NCBI RefSeq assembly: GCF_959020145.1
Contig: NZ_CAUEQY010000021.1
Span: 1 to 19,771, forward strand
Origin: an uncultured Bifidobacterium sp.
GTDB taxonomy: Bacteria; Actinomycetota; Actinomycetes; Actinomycetales; Bifidobacteriaceae
Direction: 5' to 3'
DNA: 19,771 nt
The notes under the pieces were generated by a model. The model was not told the DNA's origin. It was given only the letters and a program-made list of their open reading frames with translations, and ran no database searches. The position numbers and the translations under genes were made by a program. This document shows, one piece after another, positions 1-6,935 of this stretch. Each line of letters opens with the position of its first letter. Within the stretch, counting starts at the first letter, position 1.

Positions 1-1
1 G

Positions 2-75
2 TAGCGGGGCATGGATTTGAACCATGGACCTCTGGGTTATGAGCCCAGCGAGCTACCGAGCTGCTCCACCCCGCG
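2..75 (-). tRNA. Initiator tRNA-Met (fMet), anticodon CAT
   Basis: Read on the minus strand this folds as a complete 74-base cloverleaf. The T arm is CATGG/CCATG around loop TTCAAAT. The anticodon loop CTCATAA sits on a stem with three consecutive G-C pairs (GGG/CCC). Position 1 is C and faces U72 as a mismatch, followed by discriminator A73. The unpaired first position and the three G-C pairs are the hallmarks of initiator tRNA, so this charges the formylmethionine that starts proteins rather than internal Met. The CCA end is visible only as its first C at base 1, because the window begins there. U72 instead of the A72 of E. coli is, as I recall, usual in actinobacteria. Confidence 0.95.
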
Positions 76-103
76 TCGGCTTGTCTTTAAGACAGCTCTA
101 TTA

Positions 104-131
104 ACTTTACGATTACTTCCAAATATGTCAA
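104..131 (-). promoter_or_regulatory. Promoter of the initiator tRNA
   Basis: On the minus strand a perfect -35 box TTGACA (131-126) is followed by a 16-base spacer and a -10-like box TAAAGT (109-104). Transcription would start near base 97, about 20 bases before the tRNA 5' end. This is the best sigma-70-type promoter in the window by eye. Confidence 0.6.
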
Positions 132-253
132 ATCGGCGTGTCGCATCAGTCCGGCCATGCAAAACCGCGTTGCAAATAGCGCGTTATTCATTTTTCCTAT
201 AACGGTTTCGGCTGATCGTGGGGCAGGGAAGTGCGCCATATCCGAGCCCGCAC

Positions 254-259
254 CATAAT
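254..259 (+). promoter_or_regulatory. Possible -10 box of a leaderless metA transcript
   Basis: CATAAT (5 of 6 matches to TATAAT) ends 6 bases before the metA ATG at 266, so transcription would start at or next to the start codon. No convincing Shine-Dalgarno site lies upstream and no good -35 box is visible. Another -10-like hexamer, TATAAC at 198-203, would give an ordinary leader. Confidence 0.35.
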
Positions 260-265
260 AGAAGC

Positions 266-1300
266 ATGCCTATCAAGATCCCCAGCGGCCTTCCGGCCAG
301 AGACATTCTCGACTCCGAGCGTATTTTCGCGCTTGAAAAGCCTGAAGCGGAGCGCCAGCGCGTGCGTCCGCTCAAGCTGGTGATCTTAAATCTCATGCCG
401 AAGAAAATCGAGACGGAAACGCAGCTGCTGCGTTTGATCTCGAAAAGTCCGCTGCAGGTGGAGATCGATTTCATGAAGACCTCCACGCACGAGGGTACGC
501 ATGTGAGCGCCGACCATCTGGTGAAGTTCTATGAGACCATTGAGGCGTTCCAAGACAACTATTACGACGGCTTCGTGGTGACGGGTGCCCCTGTTGAGCA
601 TCTTGATTTCGAACAGGTCGATTATTGGGATGAGTTCAAGCAGATTCTTGACTGGGCTTCCGCGCATGTGTTCTCCACTATGTATTTGTGCTGGGGTGCG
701 ATGGGTGCGCTCAATTATCGCTATAACGTGCGTAAAGAGAATTTGCCAGAGAAGATTTTTGGCGTGTTTCCGCAGTATTTGCAGGATGAATACTGCTTTT
801 TGACGAACGGCTTCGATGAGATTTGCCTGCAGCCGCATTCTCGCCTTGCGGGGGTGGACGAGGGTGATATCGCGCGCAATCCGGAGTTGCAGGTGCTCAC
901 GTGGGGTCCGAAGTCCGGTCCTGGGCTGATCGCCACCCGTGATTTTTCGGAAGTGTTCGCGCTTGGCCATTGGGAGTACGGCAAGTACACCTTGGCCGAG
1001 GAGTATGAGCGTGATATGAAGAAGGGCATGACGAATGTGCCGTTCCCCGAAAACTATTTCCCGCATGATGATCCGCAGTTGGAGCCGGTGTTCGCGTGGC
1101 GCGCCCATGCCAATCTCCTGTGGCGCAATTGGCTGAATTGGGTGTATCAGACCACGCCATACGATTTGAGCGAGGTTCCGCAGCTTCGTGCGCAGAAGCG
1201 TCTTGGCACGGATCGTTCGATTCGTCATCAGCCGGGTTCGCCGCGTGTCGACGCGTTTGCGCCGTTCGTGCGTGACGGTTATGGCGTGATTCACGATTGA
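266..1300 (+). CDS. metA: Homoserine O-acetyltransferase (MetA family)
   Basis: A 344-residue MetA-family enzyme that acylates L-homoserine, the first committed step of methionine synthesis, in the cytoplasm. The start at ATG 266 (MPIKIPSGLP) was chosen because numbering from it puts the known residues at their E. coli MetA positions: nucleophile Cys142 in YLCWGA, and His235 and Glu237 in GHWEYG. A GTG at 218 in the same frame would add 16 residues that do not look like the family. Position 111 is Glu (TGAPVEHLDF). In this family Glu111 goes with acetyl-CoA and Gly111 with succinyl-CoA, so acetyltransferase is the better call even though databases often say succinyltransferase. The protein runs about 35-40 residues past E. 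coli MetA (309 aa), with a basic tail of no obvious function. The gene appears monocistronic, between the divergent tRNA and the atp operon. Confidence 0.93.
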   Translation: MPIKIPSGLPARDILDSERIFALEKPEAERQRVRPLKLVILNLMPKKIETETQLLRLISKSPLQVEIDFMKTSTHEGTHVSADHLVKFYETIEAFQDNYYDGFVVTGAPVEHLDFEQVDYWDEFKQILDWASAHVFSTMYLCWGAMGALNYRYNVRKENLPEKIFGVFPQYLQDEYCFLTNGFDEICLQPHSRLAGVDEGDIARNPELQVLTWGPKSGPGLIATRDFSEVFALGHWEYGKYTLAEEYERDMKKGMTNVPFPENYFPHDDPQLEPVFAWRAHANLLWRNWLNWVYQTTPYDLSEVPQLRAQKRLGTDRSIRHQPGSPRVDAFAPFVRDGYGVIHD

Positions 1301-1377
1301 TTTGTGGATTGATCCGCATATTGATGTGATTGACGTGCGGCCGTGATTGGCGCGTGACTTTACGGCTGTTTACTGGT

Positions 1378-1400
1378 GGGGGCTTGCGTATGCGGCCCCT
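1378..1400 (+). terminator. Weak possible metA terminator
   Basis: Stem GGGGGC (1378-1383) pairs with GCCCCT (1395-1400, one G-U) over an 11-base loop and is followed by CTTTCTTTA, a broken T-tract. It sits 78 bases after the metA stop codon. The stem is short and the T-run interrupted, so the call is tentative. Confidence 0.3.
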
Positions 1401-1431
1401 CTTTCTTTATATGCAGCACCTGTGTTATATG

Positions 1432-1440
1432 TGATATACT
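1432..1440 (+). promoter_or_regulatory. Extended -10 promoter element upstream of atpB
   Basis: TGATATACT matches an extended -10 (TG, one base, then TATACT, 5 of 6 to consensus). No good -35 box lies 16-18 bases upstream, which extended -10 promoters can tolerate. The start would be near 1447, about 325 bases before atpB. Confidence 0.35.
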
Positions 1441-1491
1441 TGGTGAAACGTTTTATCAATATGCTGTTTTCGTAAAACAAACTATTGGTTG

Positions 1492-1539
1492 CGTCGGCTA
1501 TCCGACGATTCACAAAGCTGTGTCTAGTTAGTACAGCTT
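1492..1539 (+). repeat. Two tandem hairpins in the atp leader
   Basis: Two inverted repeats lie 7 bases apart: CGTCGG/CCGACG (1492-1497 and 1502-1507, loop CTAT) and AAGCTGT/ACAGCTT (1515-1521 and 1533-1539, loop of 11). Neither is followed by a T-run, so they are not simple terminators. A role in RNA stability or control of atp expression is inference. Confidence 0.4.
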
Positions 1540-1633
1540 GCTGCGAAACGCCGGGAAAACCAAATGGGAGTATGGAAAAGCCCAAGTGTGTGGATGTTGT
1601 CTAGACACGGGCTAATAATCCTATCCAGCCATT

Positions 1634-1662
1634 CGGAGTCGAATGCGTCGCACGGGACTCCG
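1634..1662 (+). repeat. Inverted repeat upstream of atpB
   Basis: CGGAGTC (1634-1640) and GACTCCG (1656-1662) form a 7-bp stem with a 15-base loop, about 110 bases before atpB. It could be a leader hairpin or an operator; nothing distinguishes these. Confidence 0.35.
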
Positions 1663-1771
1663 TTCGCGTCGACGCGCACTTCGAAGTACGCTTTGGTTAA
1701 GTAACCAGAACGTCACATTCGACTCGGTTGTTGGGTTAAACTAACAGCTGACACAAGAGCAGGAGGCGTGA

Positions 1772-2581
1772 ATGATTGGTGCATTGGGAAAGGGCATGCT
1801 GACCATCGCTGATGGTCCCGAAATGCCCAGTGTCGATGACTTCCTTCCCGATCCGTTCGTTTTTCAGGGCACGCCGTTCGCCATCAACCGCATCATCCTC
1901 GTTCGCATCCTTGCGACCGTCATCATGTTGCTGGTTCTCGGAATTACGGCAAGCCGTGCAAAGCTCATCCCCAGCCGTTGGCAGGGAGCAGTCGAATGGT
2001 TGATCGAATTCGTCCGTGACAACATCGTCTATCAGGTGATGGGCGAGCTGCGCGGCAAGCGTTATGTGCCGATGATCACCACCGTGTTCTGCACGTTGTT
2101 GGTCTTCAATCTGTGTGGCATCATCCCAGGCTTCAATATCGCGGCAAGCGCAACCATTACGCTGCCGCTGGTATTCGCCATGTGGTGCTTCTGCCAATAC
2201 TGGATTGCAGGCATTCGTGAAAAGGGCCTCGGCCACTTCCTGAGGGATGAGATCTTCCCGAAGGGTGTTCCGGCCCCGATCTACATTCTGCTGTCCCCGA
2301 TTCAGCTGCTTGAGCTGCTGATTATCCGTCCGTTCTCGTTGACGATCCGACTGTTCGCCAACATGGTTTCGGGCCACTTGATTCTTGCGCTGTGCCTTTC
2401 GGCCACGCAGTACTTCCTCATTGATGTGGTGAACAAGGTGTTCATGCCATTCGGCGTCGTCACCTTCGCGGCTGGCATGTTCATGTTCCTGTTCGAAGCG
2501 CTGGTCGCTTGCCTGCAGGCTTACATCTTCGCCATCCTGACCACCGCATACATCAATATGAGCTATCCGGAGATCGACTGA
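1772..2581 (+). CDS. atpB: ATP synthase Fo subunit a
   Basis: Subunit a (269 aa) is the membrane stator that forms the two proton half-channels against the c-ring. It is strongly hydrophobic, with membrane segments at about 40-60, 100-120, 125-145, 168-190, 195-218 and 228-262. The essential arginine is Arg193 in SLTIRLFANM, matching E. coli aArg210 in SLGLRLFGNM. Gln249 in LQAYIF matches E. coli Gln252. The first in-frame ATG follows a strong Shine-Dalgarno site (AGGAGG, 1761-1766, 5 bases away). This is the first gene of the operon and comes in the standard B-E-F-H-A-G-D-C order. There is no atpI before it, unlike in some bacteria. Confidence 0.97.
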   Translation: MIGALGKGMLTIADGPEMPSVDDFLPDPFVFQGTPFAINRIILVRILATVIMLLVLGITASRAKLIPSRWQGAVEWLIEFVRDNIVYQVMGELRGKRYVPMITTVFCTLLVFNLCGIIPGFNIAASATITLPLVFAMWCFCQYWIAGIREKGLGHFLRDEIFPKGVPAPIYILLSPIQLLELLIIRPFSLTIRLFANMVSGHLILALCLSATQYFLIDVVNKVFMPFGVVTFAAGMFMFLFEALVACLQAYIFAILTTAYINMSYPEID

Positions 2582-2637
2582 CCGCCGGCTTTTTAATTGT
2601 TGCTTCTTGTCAAGCAATAACCAGAAAGGAAACAATC

Positions 2638-2865
2638 ATGGATATCGTTACCCTCGCTGAGGTTGCCGGCAACCTGAACGTCGTTGGCTACGGCCTCGCC
2701 GCCATCGGCCCTGGCATCGGTCTGGGCATCCTGATCGGCAAGACCATCGAAGGCACCGCTCGCCAGCCTGAGCTCGGCAGCCGTCTGCAGACCCTCATGT
2801 TCCTGGGCCTGGCATTCGTCGAGGTGCTGGCACTGCTCGGCTTCGTGCTCGCCTTCATCAAGTAA
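2638..2865 (+). CDS. atpE: ATP synthase Fo subunit c
   Basis: A 75-residue, two-helix proteolipid that builds the rotating c-ring. Helix 1 (about 14-36) carries the glycine-rich GPGIGLG packing motif. The polar loop is ARQPE (41-45), which contacts gamma and epsilon. Helix 2 (about 50-73) holds the proton-carrying carboxylate Glu62 in LAFVEVLALLG. The ATG at 2638 is preceded by AAAGGA with 7 bases of spacing. Upstream codons in the same frame belong to the end of atpB and are not part of this protein. Proton rather than sodium coupling is likely, because the Gln and Ser/Thr residues of Na+-type rings are not apparent, but this is inference. Confidence 0.97.
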   Translation: MDIVTLAEVAGNLNVVGYGLAAIGPGIGLGILIGKTIEGTARQPELGSRLQTLMFLGLAFVEVLALLGFVLAFIK

Positions 2866-2924
2866 GACTTGATCCCCAAGGTAAACACCGAAGACGCAAA
2901 CGAACGTGAAAGGAGGAAGACACT

Positions 2925-3446
2925 ATGGTGACCGCAGCTAGCGAGATGGAACTGTTCCTTCCGAAAAGCTACGACATTTTCTGGTCGTTGGTCATTCTGA
3001 TCATCGTCGCCGTGTTCTTCTACAAGTTCTTCCTGCCGAAGTTCCAGGCCGTGTTCGATGAGCGCGCTGCCAAGATCGAAGGTGGCATCGCCAAGGCCGA
3101 ACAGGCCCAGAAAGATGCCGATGAAGCCAAGGCGAAGTATGAGGCTCAGCTGAGCAAAGCTCGCGTCGAGGCATCCAAGATCCGTGACGACGCACGTACG
3201 GAGGCATCGCATATCATCGCTGACGCGCGCACTCGTGCCGAAAACGATGCGGCGCAGATCACCGCCACCGCCCAGCGTTCCATCGAATCGCAGCAGCAGC
3301 AGGCTCTGGTGAGCCTCAAGGGTGAGGTCGGCGTGCTGGCAACGGCACTGGCCGGCAAGATCCTGGGTAGCAAGCTCGAGAATGACGATGTGCAGTCGTC
3401 GATGATCGACCAGATGATCGCCGACTTGGACAGCGACAAGAAGTGA
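2925..3446 (+). CDS. atpF: ATP synthase Fo subunit b
   Basis: Subunit b (173 aa) is the peripheral stalk joining subunit a to delta and F1. One N-terminal membrane helix (about residues 16-38) is followed by a long, charged, alanine-rich helix (about 45-150) of the coiled-coil type, with heptad-like AEQAQKDADEAKAKYE. The ATG follows AGGAGG (2911-2916) with 8 bases of spacing. Only one b gene is present, so the stalk is probably a b2 homodimer, not the fused b-delta found in mycobacteria. Confidence 0.96.
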   Translation: MVTAASEMELFLPKSYDIFWSLVILIIVAVFFYKFFLPKFQAVFDERAAKIEGGIAKAEQAQKDADEAKAKYEAQLSKARVEASKIRDDARTEASHIIADARTRAENDAAQITATAQRSIESQQQQALVSLKGEVGVLATALAGKILGSKLENDDVQSSMIDQMIADLDSDKK

Positions 3447-3475
3447 TCGAAACCTTCAAGAAAGGGAGGTGACCA

Positions 3476-4303
3476 ATGCGAGGAGAAGCATCGCGTATCG
3501 CAGACCGCGTTTCGCGTGACTCGCTGGCCCCCAAGCTGCGTGACAGCGGCGAGGACACATGGCGTATCGGGAACGAACTGTTCACGATCACCAACGTGCT
3601 CGACCACAACATCCAGCTTGAACGTGCCCTCACCGACCCGTCGCGCCCAGTCGAAGACAAGGTTGCGGTAGTCAAGACTCTGATCGGAGACCAGGCCCAT
3701 CCGCTCGTGATGGAGATCATGTCCGATCTGGTGTCTCGCCGTTGGAGCCGCGTGTCTGATATCGCCAATGCCGTTGAGGATTTCGGCGTTGATGGCATGA
3801 TGTACTACGCGGATTACACCAATACGACTTTGCAGGTCTCCATCGAGCTCGCAGAGTTGCATTCCGCACTGCTCAACCTTCCGGTCGTGCGTACCAAGCT
3901 GTATGACGCAACCGTTTCCAGTGAAGCCCGTGTCAAGCTGCTGTACAGCCTGATTGGAGACGCGGATTTCACCAAGGTGACCAAGCGTCTGGCCGAACAC
4001 GCGACCTGCAATCTGCGCAATCGCCGCTACTTGCAGACCATTCAGTGGCTGATCAACAAATTCTCCCGCCATATGGGCGAATCGATGGTCACTGTTACCA
4101 CGGCAACGCCGTTGAGCAAGGAGCAGGTGGAAAAGCTCATCGCCATTTACTCGGCGAAGACCGGTCATCCGGTGCACATCAACTCGGTGGTCGATCCGAC
4201 CGTCATGGGTGGCATGCGCATCCAGGTGGGCGACGAGGTCACCGACAACACGGTGGTCGCACAGCTGCAACATCTTCAGCGCACGGTGAAGGCGACCGCC
4301 TGA
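3476..4303 (+). CDS. atpH: ATP synthase F1 subunit delta (long form)
   Basis: Subunit delta (275 aa) caps F1 and binds the top of the b stalk. The C-terminal signature INSVVDPTVMGGMRIQVGDE (about 237-256) is typical of the family. It is about 100 residues longer than the E. coli protein (177 aa); the extra part lies in the N-terminal half before the usual six-helix bundle. Long deltas also occur in other actinobacteria. The ATG has an unusually complete Shine-Dalgarno match, GGGAGGTGA, at 3464-3472. The gene lies 29 bases after atpF and 71 bases before atpA, and no terminator is visible in either gap. Confidence 0.95.
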   Translation: MRGEASRIADRVSRDSLAPKLRDSGEDTWRIGNELFTITNVLDHNIQLERALTDPSRPVEDKVAVVKTLIGDQAHPLVMEIMSDLVSRRWSRVSDIANAVEDFGVDGMMYYADYTNTTLQVSIELAELHSALLNLPVVRTKLYDATVSSEARVKLLYSLIGDADFTKVTKRLAEHATCNLRNRRYLQTIQWLINKFSRHMGESMVTVTTATPLSKEQVEKLIAIYSAKTGHPVHINSVVDPTVMGGMRIQVGDEVTDNTVVAQLQHLQRTVKATA

Positions 4304-4374
4304 CGGCACGCCACACGGTGAACAAGCCTGAAACAAGACTTGACTGAATTTAAAAACAACAATAAGGAGTGATC

Positions 4375-6003
4375 ATGGCAGAACTTACCATTGATCCCAC
4401 CACGATACGCAAGGCGCTCGATGAGTTCGTCGAGTCGTACAAGCCGTCGGACACGCCGACCCAGGAAGTCGGTTATGTCGCGACCGCTGGCGACGGCATT
4501 GCGCACGTGACGGGACTGCCTGGTTGCATGGCCAATGAGCTGCTGACCTTCGAAGACGGCACGCTTGGCCTGGCGTTCAACCTTGACGCCCGCGAGATCG
4601 GCGTGGTTATCCTCGGCGATTTCACCGGTATCGAGGAAGGCCAGGAAGTGCGTCGTACCGGCGAAGTGCTCTCCGTGCCCGTCGGCGACGGCTACCTTGG
4701 CCGCGTCGTGGACCCGCTAGGCAACCCGATTGACGGTCTTGGCGAGATCAAGACCGAAGGCCGTCGTATTCTCGAGGCCCAGGCACCTGACGTTATGCAT
4801 CGTCATCCGGTTGACGAGCCTCTGTCCACCGGCCTGAAGGCCATCGACGCAATGACGCCTATCGGCCGTGGCCAGCGCCAGCTCATCATCGGCGACCGCC
4901 AGACCGGTAAGACCGCTATCGCAATCGATACGATCATCAACCAGAAGCGTAATTGGGAATCCGGTGATCCGAAGAAGCAGGTCCGCTGCATCTACGTGGC
5001 CATCGGCCAGAAGGGCTCCACCATCGCATCGGTGAAGCAGTCCCTCGAAGAGTCCGGCGCCATGGAGTACACCACTATCGTGGCCTCCCCGGCTTCCGAT
5101 TCCGCAGGCTTCAAGTACATCGCACCGTACACCGGTTCCGCCATCGGACAGCACTGGATGTACAACGGCAAGCACGTGCTCATCGTCTTCGACGATCTGT
5201 CGAAGCAGGCTGAAGCCTACCGTTCGATCTCCCTGCTGCTGCGCCGCCCGCCGGGACGTGAGGCATACCCGGGCGATGTGTTCTACCTGCATTCCCGTCT
5301 GCTCGAACGCTGCGCCAAGGTTTCCGATGACCTCGGCGGCGGTTCGATGACCGGCCTGCCGATCGTCGAAACCAAGGCAAACGACGTGTCCGCATACATT
5401 CCGACCAACGTGATTTCCATCACCGACGGTCAGATCTTCCTGCAGTCCGACCTGTTCAACGCGAACCAGCGTCCGGCTGTCGACGTCGGCATCTCCGTGT
5501 CCCGAGTTGGTGGCGCGGCACAGACCAAGGCGTTGAAGAAGGTCTCCGGCACGCTGAAGATTTCCTTGGCCCAGTACCGTTCCCTGGAATCCTTCGCCAT
5601 GTTCGCTTCCGATCTGGATGCGGCTTCGAAGGCCCAGCTGAACCGTGGTTCCCACTTGACCGAGCTGCTCAAGCAGCCGCAGTTCTCCCCGTATTCCATG
5701 GAACAGGAAGTCGTCTCCGTGTGGGCCGGCACCCATGGCAAGATGGATGATCTGCCGCTGAACGACGTGCTGCCGTTCGAGAAGGCCATGCTGGACTACC
5801 TGGACCACAACACCGATATTCTCAAGACCATCCGCGAGACCGAAGATTTCACCGCCGACACCGAGGCTGCCCTCGACAAGGCTGTGGAAGCGTTCCGTGA
5901 GACTTTCGTGACCAGCGCGGGCAAGCCGCTGGTCGAGAAGAAGCCTAACGTCAAGAACGCCACCCCGGTCGAGCAGGAAAAGATCGTCGCAGGAGAGAAG
6001 TGA
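4375..6003 (+). CDS. atpA: ATP synthase F1 subunit alpha
   Basis: Subunit alpha (542 aa) forms the non-catalytic nucleotide sites of the alpha3beta3 hexamer. Walker A is GDRQTGKT (173-180) and Walker B is VLIVFDD (268-274). Arg377 in SVSRVGG is the arginine finger that reaches into the neighbouring beta site. ATG 4375 was chosen because AAGGAG (4364-4369) lies 5 bases upstream; an in-frame GTG at 4369 overlaps that site and would add only two residues. The C-terminal domain extends past the usual end, finishing in a lysine- and glutamate-rich tail. The stop codon is 3 bases before the atpG start. Confidence 0.98.
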   Translation: MAELTIDPTTIRKALDEFVESYKPSDTPTQEVGYVATAGDGIAHVTGLPGCMANELLTFEDGTLGLAFNLDAREIGVVILGDFTGIEEGQEVRRTGEVLSVPVGDGYLGRVVDPLGNPIDGLGEIKTEGRRILEAQAPDVMHRHPVDEPLSTGLKAIDAMTPIGRGQRQLIIGDRQTGKTAIAIDTIINQKRNWESGDPKKQVRCIYVAIGQKGSTIASVKQSLEESGAMEYTTIVASPASDSAGFKYIAPYTGSAIGQHWMYNGKHVLIVFDDLSKQAEAYRSISLLLRRPPGREAYPGDVFYLHSRLLERCAKVSDDLGGGSMTGLPIVETKANDVSAYIPTNVISITDGQIFLQSDLFNANQRPAVDVGISVSRVGGAAQTKALKKVSGTLKISLAQYRSLESFAMFASDLDAASKAQLNRGSHLTELLKQPQFSPYSMEQEVVSVWAGTHGKMDDLPLNDVLPFEKAMLDYLDHNTDILKTIRETEDFTADTEAALDKAVEAFRETFVTSAGKPLVEKKPNVKNATPVEQEKIVAGEK

Positions 6004-6006
6004 TCC

Positions 6007-6927
6007 ATGGGCTCGCAACTCGCATTGAAATCTAGGATCGCCTCCACCGCGTCGTTGGAGAAAATCTTCAACGCGCAGGAGATGATCGCGTCTTCGCATA
6101 TCGCCAAGGCACGTGACGTCGCCTTGAACGCGAAGCCGTATACCGATGCGATTTTCGACGCCGTGCAAGCGCTGGTGGCCCACACCCATATCGACCATCC
6201 GATCGTGAAGAAGGACGAGGACAACCCTCGCGTGGCTGTCCTCGCCCTCACCTCGGATCGTGGTATGGCGGGTCCGTACACCTCCTCGATCATCCGCGAA
6301 ACGGAATCGCTGCTGGCCCGCCTCGATGCGGCAGGCAAGCAGCCGGAACTGTATGTGTATGGTCGTCGCGGTGTGACGTACTACAAGTACCGCAATCGTG
6401 ATGTTGCCGGTACTTGGGAAGGCGATACCGACCAGCCCGGCGTGGAAGTCGCAGAGTCCATCTCGAAGGCACTGATGGACGCCTACATGAAGCCGGCGAG
6501 CGAAGGTGGAGTTTCCGAACTCTACATTGTGTTCACCGAATTCGTGAATATGGTTGTTCAGAAGGTGCGCGTGCTGCGTATGCTGCCCGTTGAACTCGTG
6601 CTTCCGGAACAGCAGGACTCCGGCCCTGTGCCCGAATCCGATGCCGATGCCGCGACCCCGCTTTATGCGTTCGAGCCGAGCGTCGACGAAGTGCTTGACG
6701 CGATTCTGCCGAAGTACATCCAGTCCCGTATTCATGAATGCCTGCTCACCGCGGCGGCATCCGAGACTGCAAGCCGACAGAACGCCATGCATACGGCTAC
6801 AGACAACGCCCGCAGCCTGATCGACGACCTGACCCGCAAGCTCAACGCTTCGCGACAGGCTTCGATTACCCAGGAACTTACCGAAATCATCGGCAGCGCC
6901 GACGCGCTGAATAAGAAGGAAGAGTAG
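6007..6927 (+). CDS. atpG: ATP synthase F1 subunit gamma
   Basis: Subunit gamma (306 aa) is the central rotor shaft. The N-terminal helix (MGSQLALKSRIASTASLEKI) and C-terminal helix (NARSLIDDLTRKLNASRQAS) are the two long helices that form the coiled-coil shaft, and both are well conserved. The middle has the Rossmann-like domain with the typical LTSDRGMAGPY. Between about 195 and 220 lies an acidic, proline-containing insertion (QQDSGPVPESDADAATP) that is probably a loop. The ATG follows AGGAGA at the end of atpA, so the two genes are tightly coupled. Confidence 0.97.
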   Translation: MGSQLALKSRIASTASLEKIFNAQEMIASSHIAKARDVALNAKPYTDAIFDAVQALVAHTHIDHPIVKKDEDNPRVAVLALTSDRGMAGPYTSSIIRETESLLARLDAAGKQPELYVYGRRGVTYYKYRNRDVAGTWEGDTDQPGVEVAESISKALMDAYMKPASEGGVSELYIVFTEFVNMVVQKVRVLRMLPVELVLPEQQDSGPVPESDADAATPLYAFEPSVDEVLDAILPKYIQSRIHECLLTAAASETASRQNAMHTATDNARSLIDDLTRKLNASRQASITQELTEIIGSADALNKKEE

Positions 6928-6935
6928 GAACGCAT

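Larger units (their letters stand above)
1301..1771 (+). other. Intergenic region, probable atp operon leader
   Basis: A 471-base stretch with no supportable gene. From left to right it holds a weak hairpin (1378-1400) that may end metA transcription, an extended -10 motif (1432-1440), two close hairpins (1492-1507, stem CGTCGG/CCGACG; 1515-1539, stem AAGCTGT/ACAGCTT), a third hairpin (1634-1662, stem CGGAGTC/GACTCCG), short palindromes GCGTCGACGC (1666-1675) and ACTTCGAAGT (1679-1688), and the atpB Shine-Dalgarno site at 1761-1766. If transcription begins near 1447, the atpB leader would be about 325 bases and structured. I recognise no known riboswitch class. A promoter nearer atpB (TAAACT at 1737-1742) is possible but weak. 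Confidence 0.5.

Noticed and set aside
82..94. Palindrome TGTCTTTAAGACA next to the tRNA
   Set aside because: It lies in the short tRNA leader between promoter and gene and is too short to call a regulatory site.
1564..1704. 46-codon open frame in the atp leader
   Set aside because: No ribosome site, odd composition and an overlap with the hairpin at 1634-1662; it could only be supported by conservation.
4717..6792. Minus-strand open frame of 691 codons opposite atpA and atpG
   Set aside because: It mirrors conserved atp genes, is rich in His, Arg and Gly as antisense shadows are, and has no family motif. It results from the codon bias of the real genes.
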